Positions 51,118 through 60,248 of a stretch of DNA of 64,000 bases are shown here, piece by piece; the stretch's first letter is position 1; the number at the start of each line of letters is the position of its first letter. Origin of the DNA: UBA1219 sp045601425 (GTDB taxonomy: Bacteria > Bacteroidota > Bacteroidia > Bacteroidales > P3). Position numbers and translations under genes: made by a program. The notes beneath the pieces were generated by a model that saw only the letters and a list, made by a program, of their open reading frames with translations, had not been told where the DNA came from and searched no databases. The stretch is taken from contig JAZRZP010000034.1 in NCBI GenBank assembly GCA_045601425.1, forward strand, positions 80,036 to 144,035, given 5' to 3'.

Positions 51118-52629
51118 TTACAGTTCAGTTTTTTTTAGGTATTCGATTATCTGTTCTATTTCTCTGTATTTGGGTGTGTCTTCGATGAATATCGGAACAA
51201 TTGAGCGTATGTCATTGTAGAATTTCTTTATTTTCGGTGAAAGCCGGTCGGAGATTTTCAGGCAGTCGATGGCCTGTGTGAGAGCCATGCTGTGTATTGC
51301 AAGCACCTGATACGAGTTGTTTATCACTCTTCGGGCAAGGAGTGCCGAGTTCGTTCCCATCGATACGACATCCTGATTGTCGTTGTTGTTCGGTATGCTG
51401 TGTACGTACATCGGGTTCGACAGAGTTTGGCATTCGGCGGTGGTGGAGGTGGCTGTGAACTGGCTTGCCTGAAGTCCGTAGTTGAGACCGAGTTTGCCGA
51501 GGTTTACGAAAGGCGGGAGTATGCCGTTTATGCGGTCGTGGAAAATGTAGTTCATCTGCCGCTCTGCGAGCATGGTCAGTTTGGTAACCGCCATTTTCAT
51601 TTTGTCCATCTCGAATGATATGTAGTCTCCGTGGAAGTTGCCTCCGTGATATACGTTCCGCGTCTCGACGTCTACGACGGGGTTGTCGTCAACCGAGTTG
51701 AATTCGTTCACAAGGACTTTCTCGCAGTTTTTGAGTGTGTCGTACACCGGGCCGAGAATCTGTGGCACGCAACGCAGTGAATAGTAGGGCTGTACTTTCT
51801 TCCCATTGCCGAAATACGTATCGGAATTCACTTGTTCGTAAAGCTCTTTCTGCCGGTCGGACATGAGTTCGTTGCCTTGTGCAAGTTCACGCATCATTTC
51901 GGCCACCTTCTGCTGGCCTTCGTGAAGTTTGAAACCGTTGAGTACGGGTGAATAAAAATCATCGTAGGAAGAAACTATTTCGTTTATCATGGTTGATTGC
52001 AGCACTGCCATGCCGAACAGTTTCCATGCGTTGTGGAGGTTTACTATTCCTATACCCGTCATTACGGCTGTTCCGTTTACCGACGAAAGACCGTCGCGGA
52101 GACGCAGTTGCAGTGGCTTAAGACCTTCTTTTTCAAGAACTTCGGCAGTGGGATGCCATTCGTTTCGGTAGAACACCTCACCTTCGCCTATCAGACAGAG
52201 GGTAATGTGTGAAAGCTGAACAAGGTCGCCACTTGCACCCACGCTTCCGTGTTCGGGTATGAACGGGTAGATGCCTTTGTTTATGAAGTTCTGCAACTGT
52301 CTGGCAACATCGATGTGAACTCCCGAATGACCTTGTATGAAAGTGGAGTAGCGGGCCAGCATGGCACTGCGTACTTCTGTGGGACTGAGCGGGGTGCCGG
52401 CTCCTGTGGAGTGCGAGCGTACAATGTTGTACTGCAACTCCTGCAGCTCATTGTCCGAAACACGGTACTGTGCCATGGGACCGAACCCTGTGTTTATTCC
52501 GTAGATGACCTTGTCCTTGGCAAAATCATTCAGGAAATTGTAGCAGTCTTCTATTTTCTTCTGTTCGGAAGCCGACATTTGCAATGTCTCTCCTTCGAAT
52601 ACGATTTTTTTTATCTCTGATAAGTTCAT
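51118..52629 (-). CDS. Aromatic amino acid ammonia-lyase, probably tyrosine ammonia-lyase
   Basis: The 503-aa protein has the MIO-forming triad Ala132-Ser133-Gly134 in HGSVGASGDLVQLSH. It resembles the tyrosine ammonia-lyase of Flavobacterium johnsoniae as I remember it: VIYGINTGFGPMAQYR, RSHSTGAGTPLSP, LRDGLSSVNGT, and a C-terminal MYVHSIPNNNDNQD block. The Ser-His pair at residues 72-73 is the histidine-lyase type by simple rules, but that Flavobacterium enzyme shares it and prefers tyrosine. It would supply 4-coumarate as the aryl starter. It is the first gene of the polyketide operon, with a full promoter at 52692-52722, and no hut genes are nearby. Confidence 0.88.
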   Translation of the reverse strand: MNLSEIKKIVFEGETLQMSASEQKKIEDCYNFLNDFAKDKVIYGINTGFGPMAQYRVSDNELQELQYNIVRSHSTGAGTPLSPTEVRSAMLARYSTFIQGHSGVHIDVARQLQNFINKGIYPFIPEHGSVGASGDLVQLSHITLCLIGEGEVFYRNEWHPTAEVLEKEGLKPLQLRLRDGLSSVNGTAVMTGIGIVNLHNAWKLFGMAVLQSTMINEIVSSYDDFYSPVLNGFKLHEGQQKVAEMMRELAQGNELMSDRQKELYEQVNSDTYFGNGKKVQPYYSLRCVPQILGPVYDTLKNCEKVLVNEFNSVDDNPVVDVETRNVYHGGNFHGDYISFEMDKMKMAVTKLTMLAERQMNYIFHDRINGILPPFVNLGKLGLNYGLQASQFTATSTTAECQTLSNPMYVHSIPNNNDNQDVVSMGTNSALLARRVINNSYQVLAIHSMALTQAIDCLKISDRLSPKIKKFYNDIRSIVPIFIEDTPKYREIEQIIEYLKKTEL

Positions 52630-52691
52630 TGTGTGTTCAAGTATCTTATTTATAAAGAATTGACCTTTTGCGGTTCGAAAATATCAAACTG

Positions 52692-52722
52692 CAAATATAC
52701 GAAAAAAACATGGTTTTCCCAA
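52692..52722 (-). promoter_or_regulatory. Promoter of the aryl polyene/flexirubin-like operon
   Basis: On the minus strand TTG (52722-52720), 20 bases, TATATTTG (52699-52692). It lies inside an AT-rich 8-bp inverted repeat region (about 52704-52732) that may also end the tat transcript. Confidence 0.72.
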
Positions 52723-52859
52723 AATGTTTTTAAAGGAAAACTCATTTCCGTTTTTCGGTTTTTTTCTGTGATTGCTTCAGATGTGGCGGCAGTTTTTGTG
52801 TGCAGATGGTTTGATGTGCCGGAAGTAAAGGGAATCCGAAGGTTTTTACCGTCACCGGA

Positions 52860-53654
52860 TTACTGCTGTTCTGTCTTTTTCACGATTACGATGCTCAGTT
52901 CGTAGAGCAGGTATATCGGCACTGATGTTATGAGCAGGGTGAAAATGTCGGTGGTAGGGGTTATTATTGCTGCCAGAGTGAGTATCACCACTATTGCATG
53001 CCGGCGGTATCTCTTCATGAATGAGGCTTTCAGAATGCCGGTTTTTCCAAGAAGCCAGCATACTACAGGCAGTTCGAACAGGATTCCCATCATCACCGAG
53101 AGTATTATCAGCGTGTCGGTGTACGACTGGAGGGAGATGAGGTTGGTGATGTCGGTGCTTACCTGATAGTTTACGAGAAAACGGAATGCAAACGGAAAAA
53201 CGATGAAGTAGCTCAACGTAAGTCCGGCTAGGAACATCAGGTATCCGCCAGCGAGGGCAATTGTGGTATTGTGGCGTTCACCGGGGTATAGGGCAGGGGA
53301 TATGAACCTGAAAATCAGGTATATGGTAACAGGAAGAGTGAGTACGATGCCTGCGTAGAGGGCGAGTTTCATGTGTATCACGAACTGTCGGGTGAGTTCG
53401 GTGTTTATCATTTTCACCTCAAGGCTTTCCGTGTTGAGCGGACTCCAGCCGAACCTTGCAGCAATGCTGTTGATGGCTTTGTAGGTGATGAAATCGGGAT
53501 TCTTTGGGGCAAGGACAATCCCGAAAAGTTCATCTTTGAATATGAATGCAAGTACGGAAAACCCCAGCACTGCAAGTATTATCTTTATCAGATACCCGCG
53601 CAGTACGTCGAGATGTTCCCAAAAACTCAATTTCTGATTTCCGGTATTCTGCAC
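52860..53654 (-). CDS. tatC: Sec-independent protein translocase TatC
   Basis: TatC binds twin-arginine signal peptides and works with TatA to export folded proteins. The 264-aa protein has the N-terminal SFWEHLDVLRGYLIK (normal family start near LRxR), six membrane segments, and FRFISPALYPGERH and SYFIVFPFAFRFLVNY motifs typical of the family. It lies 9 bases after tatA. No tatB-like gene is visible, which is usual for minimal TatAC systems. Confidence 0.96.
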   Translation of the reverse strand: MQNTGNQKLSFWEHLDVLRGYLIKIILAVLGFSVLAFIFKDELFGIVLAPKNPDFITYKAINSIAARFGWSPLNTESLEVKMINTELTRQFVIHMKLALYAGIVLTLPVTIYLIFRFISPALYPGERHNTTIALAGGYLMFLAGLTLSYFIVFPFAFRFLVNYQVSTDITNLISLQSYTDTLIILSVMMGILFELPVVCWLLGKTGILKASFMKRYRRHAIVVILTLAAIITPTTDIFTLLITSVPIYLLYELSIVIVKKTEQQ

Positions 53655-53663
53655 CGCAAAAGT

Positions 53664-53876
53664 TTATTTTCTTTCGTCGGCAGACTGCTGACCGTCGTTT
53701 TTTTCGTTGCCGTCGCTGGTGTTTTCAATGCCGTTCATGCCGTCCTTGAAACTTTTTACTCCCTTGCCCATGCCGTGCATGAGTTCCGGAATCTTCTTGG
53801 CTCCAAAAAGCAGCAAAACGACAAGGACTATGAGTATGGTTTCCGGACCTCCGAGTCCTAAAAGCAATAATTTCAT
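53664..53876 (-). CDS. tatA: Twin-arginine translocase subunit TatA
   Basis: The 70-aa protein has one membrane helix (about residues 10-25), the FGAKKIPELMHGMGKGVKSFK hinge and amphipathic helix (residues 24-44), and a polar Asp/Gln-rich tail. It is of normal TatA size and directly precedes tatC. It lies 30 bases after mltD and is probably in the same transcript. Confidence 0.95.
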   Translation of the reverse strand: MKLLLLGLGGPETILIVLVVLLLFGAKKIPELMHGMGKGVKSFKDGMNGIENTSDGNEKNDGQQSADERK

Positions 53877-53906
53877 ATATTCGTGTTTTTGATTGTGTAT
53901 TCTGTG

Positions 53907-55550
53907 TTATCGTATCTTCAACGTCTGACCGGTGCGGATGTTGTCCGATTTCAGATTGTTGAGTTTCTTTATGTTATTGACGGTGGTGTTGTTTTTTGCC
54001 GCTATGCTGTAAAGTGTTTCGCCGGCCTTCACCTTGTAGGTTCTGCTCTGTTTTTTTTCGATTTTCCCTGTCTTTTCTTCTTTTTTCTGCTTGTTGGCTA
54101 TGGAATTGCTCGGACGTGAGATTTTCAGAGTGTCGGTTGCAACTTTGCTGTGTGTGGTGTCGGCTTTTGCTGTATCCGTAAGGCGTGGGTGAGTCTGGCG
54201 TTGTGGAGCAGTCTGTGCCGTATGTTTTTCCGCATCTTTCTTTTCCGACAATGTGGAATCTGCTTTGTTCAGTGAGTCTTTTTTAGATTCCGATTTATAG
54301 ATAATCAGTCTTTCGCCGGCTCTCACCTTGTTGTTTTTCTTGTGGTTCCATTTCTTTATGTTTGCTACCGAAACACCGTATTGTGAAGCAATTTTGTTTA
54401 TGGTTTCCTTCTTGCGGACAGTGTGGGTTATTGTCTTCGTCGATTTCCATTCACGAAGGGCTTTGGCAAGAACGGAATCTTTGGTGTGAGAATAAATGGA
54501 GTCCTGAAATTTTATGAAAGTGGAGAGTTTGCTGTTCGGCAGGCGCAGGGAATAGCCTTTTTCCGAAGCCGGTATTATGTCCAGTTTGTATTGCGGATTC
54601 AGGGTTTTCAGTTCCTCAACGGGTATGTTGACGAATCTTGAAATTTCCGAAAAGGCGGCTTCTTTGTGCACGACAATGGTGTCGTTGTTGGTAGGGATTG
54701 TGATTTTGTTCGGGTGCAGTCCGTGCAGGCTGTAGAAGTTCATCATGTACGCTGCGGCTATGTATGCGGGAATATACCCGCGTGTTTCGCGTGGCAGATA
54801 GTAATAGATTTCCCAGAAAGAATATTTGCCTCCGGAACGGGCAATGGCTTTGTTTACGTTGCCCGGACCGCAGTTGTAGGCGGCTATTGCCAGAGGCCAG
54901 TTGTCGTATATCTTGTGCAGGTCGCGCAGATAGCGTGCTGCGGCATGTGTCGATTTCAGCGGATCGCGGCGTTCGTCAACGAAGGTGTTTATTTCCAGAT
55001 TGTAATTCTTGCCGGTGCCGTACATGAACTGCCACAGGCCGGTGGCTCCGGCTCTGGATACCGCGTTGGGATTGAGTGCAGACTCAATTATGGCAAGGTA
55101 TTTCATCTCCTGAGGCACTCCGTATTTGTCCAGAACTTCCTCAAATAGCGGAAAGTAAAGTTCCGACAACGAAAGCATTACGTCGATGCTGTGATTCATC
55201 TTCTTCAGATACATGTTTACGTAGCCACGCACCTGAGGATTGTATTCCAAAGGAATTTTGGTGTTCAGCGAAAGCAGACGTTTGTATATTACGCTGTCGG
55301 AAACGGTGCCGAAATCAACCTTGGGGGAACCGTCGGAGCCGAGATGGTATTTTCTCTGTATGTTCTGGTGGCTTTTCTTGAAATAATATGAATTCAGCAG
55401 ACTGTCGTATTTCACGTTATATGCCGCAGCAAAATAATCCATGTCCGATGGCTCATTGTCATTCTGTGCCAGAAGCGACAGCGGACAGACCATCATCAGT
55501 GCGATGACCGCCAACTTTATTATCGGATTATGTATTTTGCTGTTAATCAT
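53907..55550 (-). CDS. mltD: Lytic transglycosylase MltD-like with two LysM domains
   Basis: The 547-aa protein has a signal peptide (IIKLAVIALMMVCPLSLLAQ), a lytic transglycosylase (SLT) domain with catalytic Glu in YLAIIESALNPNAVSRAGA and LWQFMYGTGK, and AIAAYNCGPGNVNKAI. It then has a LysM domain at about residues 385-430, a Ser/Lys/Thr-rich linker (about 430-495) and a second LysM at the C-terminus (about 500-547). It cleaves peptidoglycan in the periplasm. It is the first gene of a unit with tatA and tatC. Confidence 0.93.
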   Translation of the reverse strand: MINSKIHNPIIKLAVIALMMVCPLSLLAQNDNEPSDMDYFAAAYNVKYDSLLNSYYFKKSHQNIQRKYHLGSDGSPKVDFGTVSDSVIYKRLLSLNTKIPLEYNPQVRGYVNMYLKKMNHSIDVMLSLSELYFPLFEEVLDKYGVPQEMKYLAIIESALNPNAVSRAGATGLWQFMYGTGKNYNLEINTFVDERRDPLKSTHAAARYLRDLHKIYDNWPLAIAAYNCGPGNVNKAIARSGGKYSFWEIYYYLPRETRGYIPAYIAAAYMMNFYSLHGLHPNKITIPTNNDTIVVHKEAAFSEISRFVNIPVEELKTLNPQYKLDIIPASEKGYSLRLPNSKLSTFIKFQDSIYSHTKDSVLAKALREWKSTKTITHTVRKKETINKIASQYGVSVANIKKWNHKKNNKVRAGERLIIYKSESKKDSLNKADSTLSEKKDAEKHTAQTAPQRQTHPRLTDTAKADTTHSKVATDTLKISRPSNSIANKQKKEEKTGKIEKKQSRTYKVKAGETLYSIAAKNNTTVNNIKKLNNLKSDNIRTGQTLKIR

Positions 55551-55650
55551 ATTGTTGCAGAGTTAAAAAAGTGCATTCCCAGTTGGAAATGAAAAACTGC
55601 CGGTTCAATAACTGAAAAAAAGGTTTTTTATTGCCACGAGACGGCAGAAA

Positions 55651-57039
55651 TCATCGTATGATTATTTTTTTGACTGCCGATTCTCCGTTTTTGCACACTA
55701 TCTTGAGGTTGTATATTCCGCTGGAAAGGCCTTTCACGTCAATGGAATTGTCAGTGAAAGTCATTTCATTCGAAATCAGGAGTCTGCCGGACTGGTCGTA
55801 GATTTCGCAACGGTAATCAGATTCATTTTTTTCATCAGCCATATTCAGAAAAATTCTGTCGTTGGCAGGATTCGGGAATACATTCACTTCCAGTTGCGGT
55901 GAAGTGCCGTTGATGTAAACGGAATGGACTGGTTTCACACCGAAGATGCCGCCTTGGTTGTAGGAGAAATTCTGTCCGGCAGCCGGAGTCATGGCCGAAA
56001 GCAGGTAATATCCGTCGGAACTGCCGTACATGCCCCAATTGAACGAGAAGTAGTCGTTTTCCCTGTAGCCGTCGCATACGAAACAGTGTCCGCCGGCGTA
56101 TGAGCTGTTGTATCCGTTGTAAATTACGGGGCGTCCGTTGTCGAGTTCCTCACGGACCATGCTCATCCATGTGGAATCGTTGAATCTTGAGCGCAGTTTT
56201 CCTATGAGGTGGCTGTCGTATCCGAAAAACATTCTCAGTGCATTTTCGGCAGTGTAGGGGTGACCGCCGGTGCGGAGTACGTATGCGTTGGAACTGCTGG
56301 TGGAGTATTCTGTCTCGATGGCGACACCGCAGTGGTAGAGAAGGAATGCCGTGGCTGTGTCGCTGTTCCTTACTGTTCCCGGTTTCTGGAGCGGCATGGA
56401 ATCCCACAAGTAAGTGGCTGAGGCAAAGTCGGCACGCAGTGTGTCTCTTGCGTAACTGCTGTAATAACTGTGAGAACCTGTGCCGTGAAGCGGGTGCGAC
56501 CAGTATTTCATCACCTGTCCCATGGCTACTGCCACGCAACCTGCTATGGCAGACCGCGGACAGAAGAGGTTGAAGAATCCCTGCGACTGTCCCCATTTCG
56601 TTTGCAGAAGCGGACCGACGGAGGTGTTCTTTTCTTCGCAGTAGGTGTTGTCAATAAAGCTTTTCCATTCTTCGGCAGTCTTGGCGTCGGCTTGCATATT
56701 GGCATTCCGTGCCTGTGATATGCTCTGTTCGTAGCCTTCGAGCCAGTCCATGGTGTTTTCGTTTATTACGAAATTGTTTTCGGTGGAATACGCCAGCACC
56801 GGACGGGCAAAATCTTCTGCGGAAACCACGACGAAGCATTTCCCGTTGCTCCCGTTCAGCACGTATATGTTTGAAAATCCGAACGGTGCAGATATTTCGT
56901 TCCATTCGGAATGTTTCATTCCGTGACTTTGCATGAAGTTGGAAGCCACCTGTCTGGCAGTGGCAAGATTTACCGGATTTGCAGATGTTGCTGTGGCAAA
57001 AGCCAGCACAATCATGGCAGTGATGATTTTTCGTGTCAT
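55651..57039 (-). CDS. C10-family cysteine protease (streptopain-like) with T9SS sorting domain
   Basis: The 462-aa preproprotein has a signal peptide (to about residue 20), a propeptide (about 21-140), and a C10 catalytic domain: Cys168 in SAIAGCVAVAMGQVMKYW, His318 in YAGGHCFVCDGY and FSFNWGMYGS. The last 75 residues form a type A T9SS sorting domain (FPNPANDRIFLNM, then IYDQSGRLL, GLSSGIYNLKIV). It should be secreted to the cell surface or medium. The start overlaps the stop of the CPBP gene upstream (ATGA, 57036-57039), so translation is coupled. Confidence 0.92.
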   Translation of the reverse strand: MTRKIITAMIVLAFATATSANPVNLATARQVASNFMQSHGMKHSEWNEISAPFGFSNIYVLNGSNGKCFVVVSAEDFARPVLAYSTENNFVINENTMDWLEGYEQSISQARNANMQADAKTAEEWKSFIDNTYCEEKNTSVGPLLQTKWGQSQGFFNLFCPRSAIAGCVAVAMGQVMKYWSHPLHGTGSHSYYSSYARDTLRADFASATYLWDSMPLQKPGTVRNSDTATAFLLYHCGVAIETEYSTSSSNAYVLRTGGHPYTAENALRMFFGYDSHLIGKLRSRFNDSTWMSMVREELDNGRPVIYNGYNSSYAGGHCFVCDGYRENDYFSFNWGMYGSSDGYYLLSAMTPAAGQNFSYNQGGIFGVKPVHSVYINGTSPQLEVNVFPNPANDRIFLNMADEKNESDYRCEIYDQSGRLLISNEMTFTDNSIDVKGLSSGIYNLKIVCKNGESAVKKIIIR

Positions 57040-58292
57040 TGTATGTTCGTTGTTTTAAATGTTACTACTGGGACTTTCAGCGTGTCCGATTTTTCAATAT
57101 TTATTCCGTATTCTTTTTCGAGATGTTCGAATACTGCTTCTTTCTTTTTGTAAATGCTGAGTATTTCCTTGTAGTCTTTCGTCTGAAACGTCAGCTTCGT
57201 GATGTCTTTCGGCTCTTTGCGGAAGAAACTGATGATATCCCACTCGATGTCGCTGTTTTCGCAGGCGAGTACGACAGGTATGTCGTAAATTTCCTTTATT
57301 CTGTTTGCGAGTCCGTGCAAAGTCAGGTTTTCACCGTTGGCGTTCCAGTGGAGGTTCAGTTTTACGGAGTCCGAAATGGTCATTACGTAGGCATTTTCGT
57401 AAGTGGTGTCCGACTGCAGACCGCATTCGTACAGCGTTTCGAGAAGCTCTGTGCGTAAAGGCTTTGTGGTAGAATTACAGGTGACGGTAAAATGGTATTC
57501 GCTCCACAGCTGGCTGTTGTCGAGACGGTAACGGAAAAGAATGTCAGGATTTTCATCTTCGCCGGCGGGTTCAGTGCAAGCTACGTTGTACGCTATTTTC
57601 TGCAATTCGCCGGAATATCTGTATTTGTAATAGTCGTATTCTCTGTTGTCGTCAAGAATGGATGACGGTCTGAGTTCGGCACTGAAACCATCGTGAGTGA
57701 ATGTCTTCACTTCCCCGCAGGAGAATACCACCATTGGTATAATCAGTGCCAGAGAGTTGTTCAGTACATGGATTATGCAGCTGTATATGAAACCGTAGTT
57801 TACGACGACATAGCTCATGACCAGTGCCATGCCGAAAATTTCGGATATTCCGATTACCATGTCTGTCGAAAACGAGGAGAATCCGCTTACATGCATGATG
57901 GCAAACACTGCTGAAGTGAATATCATCAGAACCGGAGTCTTGAACTTTTCGTTTTTGAAGAAAAACATCAGGTAAACAGTCAGACCGGTCAATACAAATC
58001 CCAGCCACCCGCATTCGAGAATCGAGAACAGTCCTATCCCCACGGTGGAAATTATACGAGCATAGAGCTTTCCTTTTCCCCAATAGCGGAACGCAAATTC
58101 CTCAATGACAGGCTGTATGAGGCACAGCAGCAGCATTGTCAGTATCGGAAATGCCCTCAGAATATTCTTGGAGAGTTCCATAAGTGTATCCTGACCGCTT
58201 CCCTGTGGAAGCAGAAACTCTATGACAATGCATGTCGCCCATATTATCAGTCCGGCGAGCAGGAGAATGCGGTATTTGCGTTTTCTTTTCAT
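57036..58292 (-). CDS. CPBP-type membrane protease homologue with large C-terminal domain
   Basis: The 418-aa protein has about 7 membrane segments (residues 8-205) with the CPBP/Rce1 motifs: Glu64-Glu65 and Arg69 in VIEEFAFRYW, a histidine in FAIMHVSGF, and His/Asn in IIHVLNNSLAL. The last 210 residues form a soluble domain of unknown fold, with several short charged segments, which is not part of normal CPBP proteins. It is coupled to the C10 protease gene. Possible roles are processing or release of that protease, or protection from it; this is inference. A full promoter lies at 58360-58390. Confidence 0.8.
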   Translation of the reverse strand: MKRKRKYRILLLAGLIIWATCIVIEFLLPQGSGQDTLMELSKNILRAFPILTMLLLCLIQPVIEEFAFRYWGKGKLYARIISTVGIGLFSILECGWLGFVLTGLTVYLMFFFKNEKFKTPVLMIFTSAVFAIMHVSGFSSFSTDMVIGISEIFGMALVMSYVVVNYGFIYSCIIHVLNNSLALIIPMVVFSCGEVKTFTHDGFSAELRPSSILDDNREYDYYKYRYSGELQKIAYNVACTEPAGEDENPDILFRYRLDNSQLWSEYHFTVTCNSTTKPLRTELLETLYECGLQSDTTYENAYVMTISDSVKLNLHWNANGENLTLHGLANRIKEIYDIPVVLACENSDIEWDIISFFRKEPKDITKLTFQTKDYKEILSIYKKKEAVFEHLEKEYGINIEKSDTLKVPVVTFKTTNIQ

Positions 58293-58359
58293 GGCGTTTT
58301 TTTTACAAAATGTTTTGTGTCAGTGATTTGAAATTATGTTCCATAGCTGAAACTTTCAG

Positions 58360-58390
58360 CAAAGATATTAAAAAAAAACGTTTTTTGCAA
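58360..58390 (-). promoter_or_regulatory. Promoter of the CPBP / C10 protease operon
   Basis: On the minus strand TTG (58390-58388), 20 bases, TATCTTTG (58367-58360). The -33 box lies beside the terminator of rng. Confidence 0.72.
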
Positions 58391-58391
58391 A

Positions 58392-58417
58392 AAAACTCTC
58401 CGATTTCGGAGAGTTTT
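58392..58417 (-). terminator. Terminator after rng
   Basis: Stem AAAACTCTCCG / CGGAGAGTTTT with a 4-base loop; on the minus strand a T run follows. Confidence 0.88.
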
Positions 58418-58418
58418 T

Positions 58419-59999
58419 TTACATTTCAATTTCCTCGTCGAGGTTGTTGAGGAATTTGTATTCTAGAAGTCCCATTTCGTTGTTTTCCACGACTTTTATG
58501 TATTTCTTGAATTTCAGGCACCATCTCAGCCGTCTTGAGAGCAGGCCTTTCGTAATGTACGCGTATATGTAGGGGTGGGTTAAGAGTTTTATGCTTTTTT
58601 CATTCTGCACGTTGAGCAGGTACTTCAGGTTTGTCTCGATGTCGTCGATGATGACCAGACTTGATTTTATGGTGCCGGTGCCTTCGCAGAGAGGGCATTT
58701 CTCCTGCACGTCGACGTCAATTACAGGGCGTACGCGGTGACGCGTTATCTGAATGAGTCCGAACTTGTTCACCGGCAGAATGGTGTGGCGAGCCTTGTCC
58801 TTCGACATTTCTCTGGTAAGGAGTTCGTACAGGCGTTTTTTGTTTTCCTGTTCTCGCATGTCGATAAAGTCGACAATGATGATTCCTCCCATGTCGCGGA
58901 GTCGCAGCTGTCGGGCTATTTCAACGGCAGCGTCGGCATTCACGCGCATTGCTGTTTCTTCCTGGCTTTCGGTGGCTTTAGTGTGGTTGCCGCTGTTCAC
59001 GTCAATGACGTGCATGGCTTCGGTGTGTTCTATGACAAGATACACTCCGGAACGTATCGTTACCACTCTTCCGAAAGATGAACGTATCTGCCTCTGCACG
59101 CCGAACTGTTCGAAAATGGGTGTCGACATTTTGTAGTGTTTCACTATATCGACTTTTTCGGGGTTCAGGGTTTTTATGTAGTTTTTCACTTCCTCGTATA
59201 CGGTCTGGTTGTCTACGTATATCGAGGAAAAATCGTCGGTAAGCACGTTTCGCAGCATTACCGATGTCTTGCTTTGTTCGGAGGCGACTTTTTGTGGAAA
59301 AGAAACCGATTTGAGGTTCTTTACCAGACTTTCCCATGTTTCCATGAGGGCACGAAGGTCGCTGTCGAGTTCTACAACGCTTCTGCCTTCTGCGTTGGTG
59401 CGTACTATGATGCCGAAGTTGTTCGGGCGTATGCTCTGCATCAGGCGGCGGAGGCGGTTGCGTTCGGTATTGCTGCGTATCTTCTGCGATACTGAAATCT
59501 TGTTTGAGAAAGGTACCAGAACAAGATAGTGTCCGGCGAAGGAAATTTCGGCTTTCACTTTCGGACCTTTGGTCGAAATGGGTTCCTTGTCCACCTGTAC
59601 GAGAACATACTGTCCCGATTTTACGAGGTCGGTGATTTTGCCTGTTTTGTCAATCTTCTCTTCAAAGTCAAAGTCATGAAGCCTCAGCATTGCAGGATCA
59701 CCGTTCATGGCGCGCCGCATGAACTTGTTCATGGTTTCGAACTGCGGCCCCATGTCAAGATAGTGCAGGAAGGCGTCCTTGTCGCATCCCACGTCAACGA
59801 AAGTGGCGTTGAGGCCCGGCATTATCTTGTGGACTTTCCCGAAATATATGTCACCGACTACGCACTGGGCATTGCTCTTTTCGGTTTGCAGTTCCACCAG
59901 AGCTTTGTTTTCCAAAAGTGCAAGCTGTACTTCGCTTTCGGTAACGTTTATTATAAGTTCCTTTTCGGTTACAATCGTTTCTTTTTCTTCTTTTTCCAC
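58419..59999 (-). CDS. rng: Ribonuclease E/G family endoribonuclease
   Basis: The 526-aa protein has an S1 domain interrupted as in RNase G (about residues 40-125; CVVGDIYFGKVHKIMPGLNATFVDVG), a DNase I-like catalytic region with MGGIIIVDFIDMREQENK (metal-binding Asp residues), and the zinc-link motif CPLCEGTG. It lacks the long C-terminal scaffold of enteric RNase E. The enzyme cuts single-stranded RNA in rRNA and mRNA processing. Position after HU and the mS38-like gene is typical in Bacteroidota. Confidence 0.95.
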   Translation of the reverse strand: MEKEEKETIVTEKELIINVTESEVQLALLENKALVELQTEKSNAQCVVGDIYFGKVHKIMPGLNATFVDVGCDKDAFLHYLDMGPQFETMNKFMRRAMNGDPAMLRLHDFDFEEKIDKTGKITDLVKSGQYVLVQVDKEPISTKGPKVKAEISFAGHYLVLVPFSNKISVSQKIRSNTERNRLRRLMQSIRPNNFGIIVRTNAEGRSVVELDSDLRALMETWESLVKNLKSVSFPQKVASEQSKTSVMLRNVLTDDFSSIYVDNQTVYEEVKNYIKTLNPEKVDIVKHYKMSTPIFEQFGVQRQIRSSFGRVVTIRSGVYLVIEHTEAMHVIDVNSGNHTKATESQEETAMRVNADAAVEIARQLRLRDMGGIIIVDFIDMREQENKKRLYELLTREMSKDKARHTILPVNKFGLIQITRHRVRPVIDVDVQEKCPLCEGTGTIKSSLVIIDDIETNLKYLLNVQNEKSIKLLTHPYIYAYITKGLLSRRLRWCLKFKKYIKVVENNEMGLLEYKFLNNLDEEIEM

Positions 60000-60248
60000 T
60001 AACGGTATGTTTTCTGATTTCTACATGTAAATACGACAAAACAACATAATGAACGAAAAATTTCCGTCATTACGTCTTTTATTTTCTGCATCAATAAAAA
60101 CACGAGGATTCTCCTGAAACATATCCTCTGGAAGTGAGTGCGTTTTCTTTTTCAAAATATAAAACACAAACAAATTACACAACAGTTGTATGTTTTTTTT
60201 CATCGCCATTGTGTAATTTGTCTGTATCTTCAACCGAAGAAAATAAGA

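Noticed and set aside
51118..52629. Histidine degradation gene hutH
   Set aside because: No hutU, hutI or hutG nearby; the gene heads a polyketide operon and resembles the Flavobacterium tyrosine ammonia-lyase.
52704..52732. Terminator of the tat operon
   Set aside because: The 8-bp stem is almost all A/T and overlaps the promoter of the polyketide operon; evidence is too weak to list it as a terminator.
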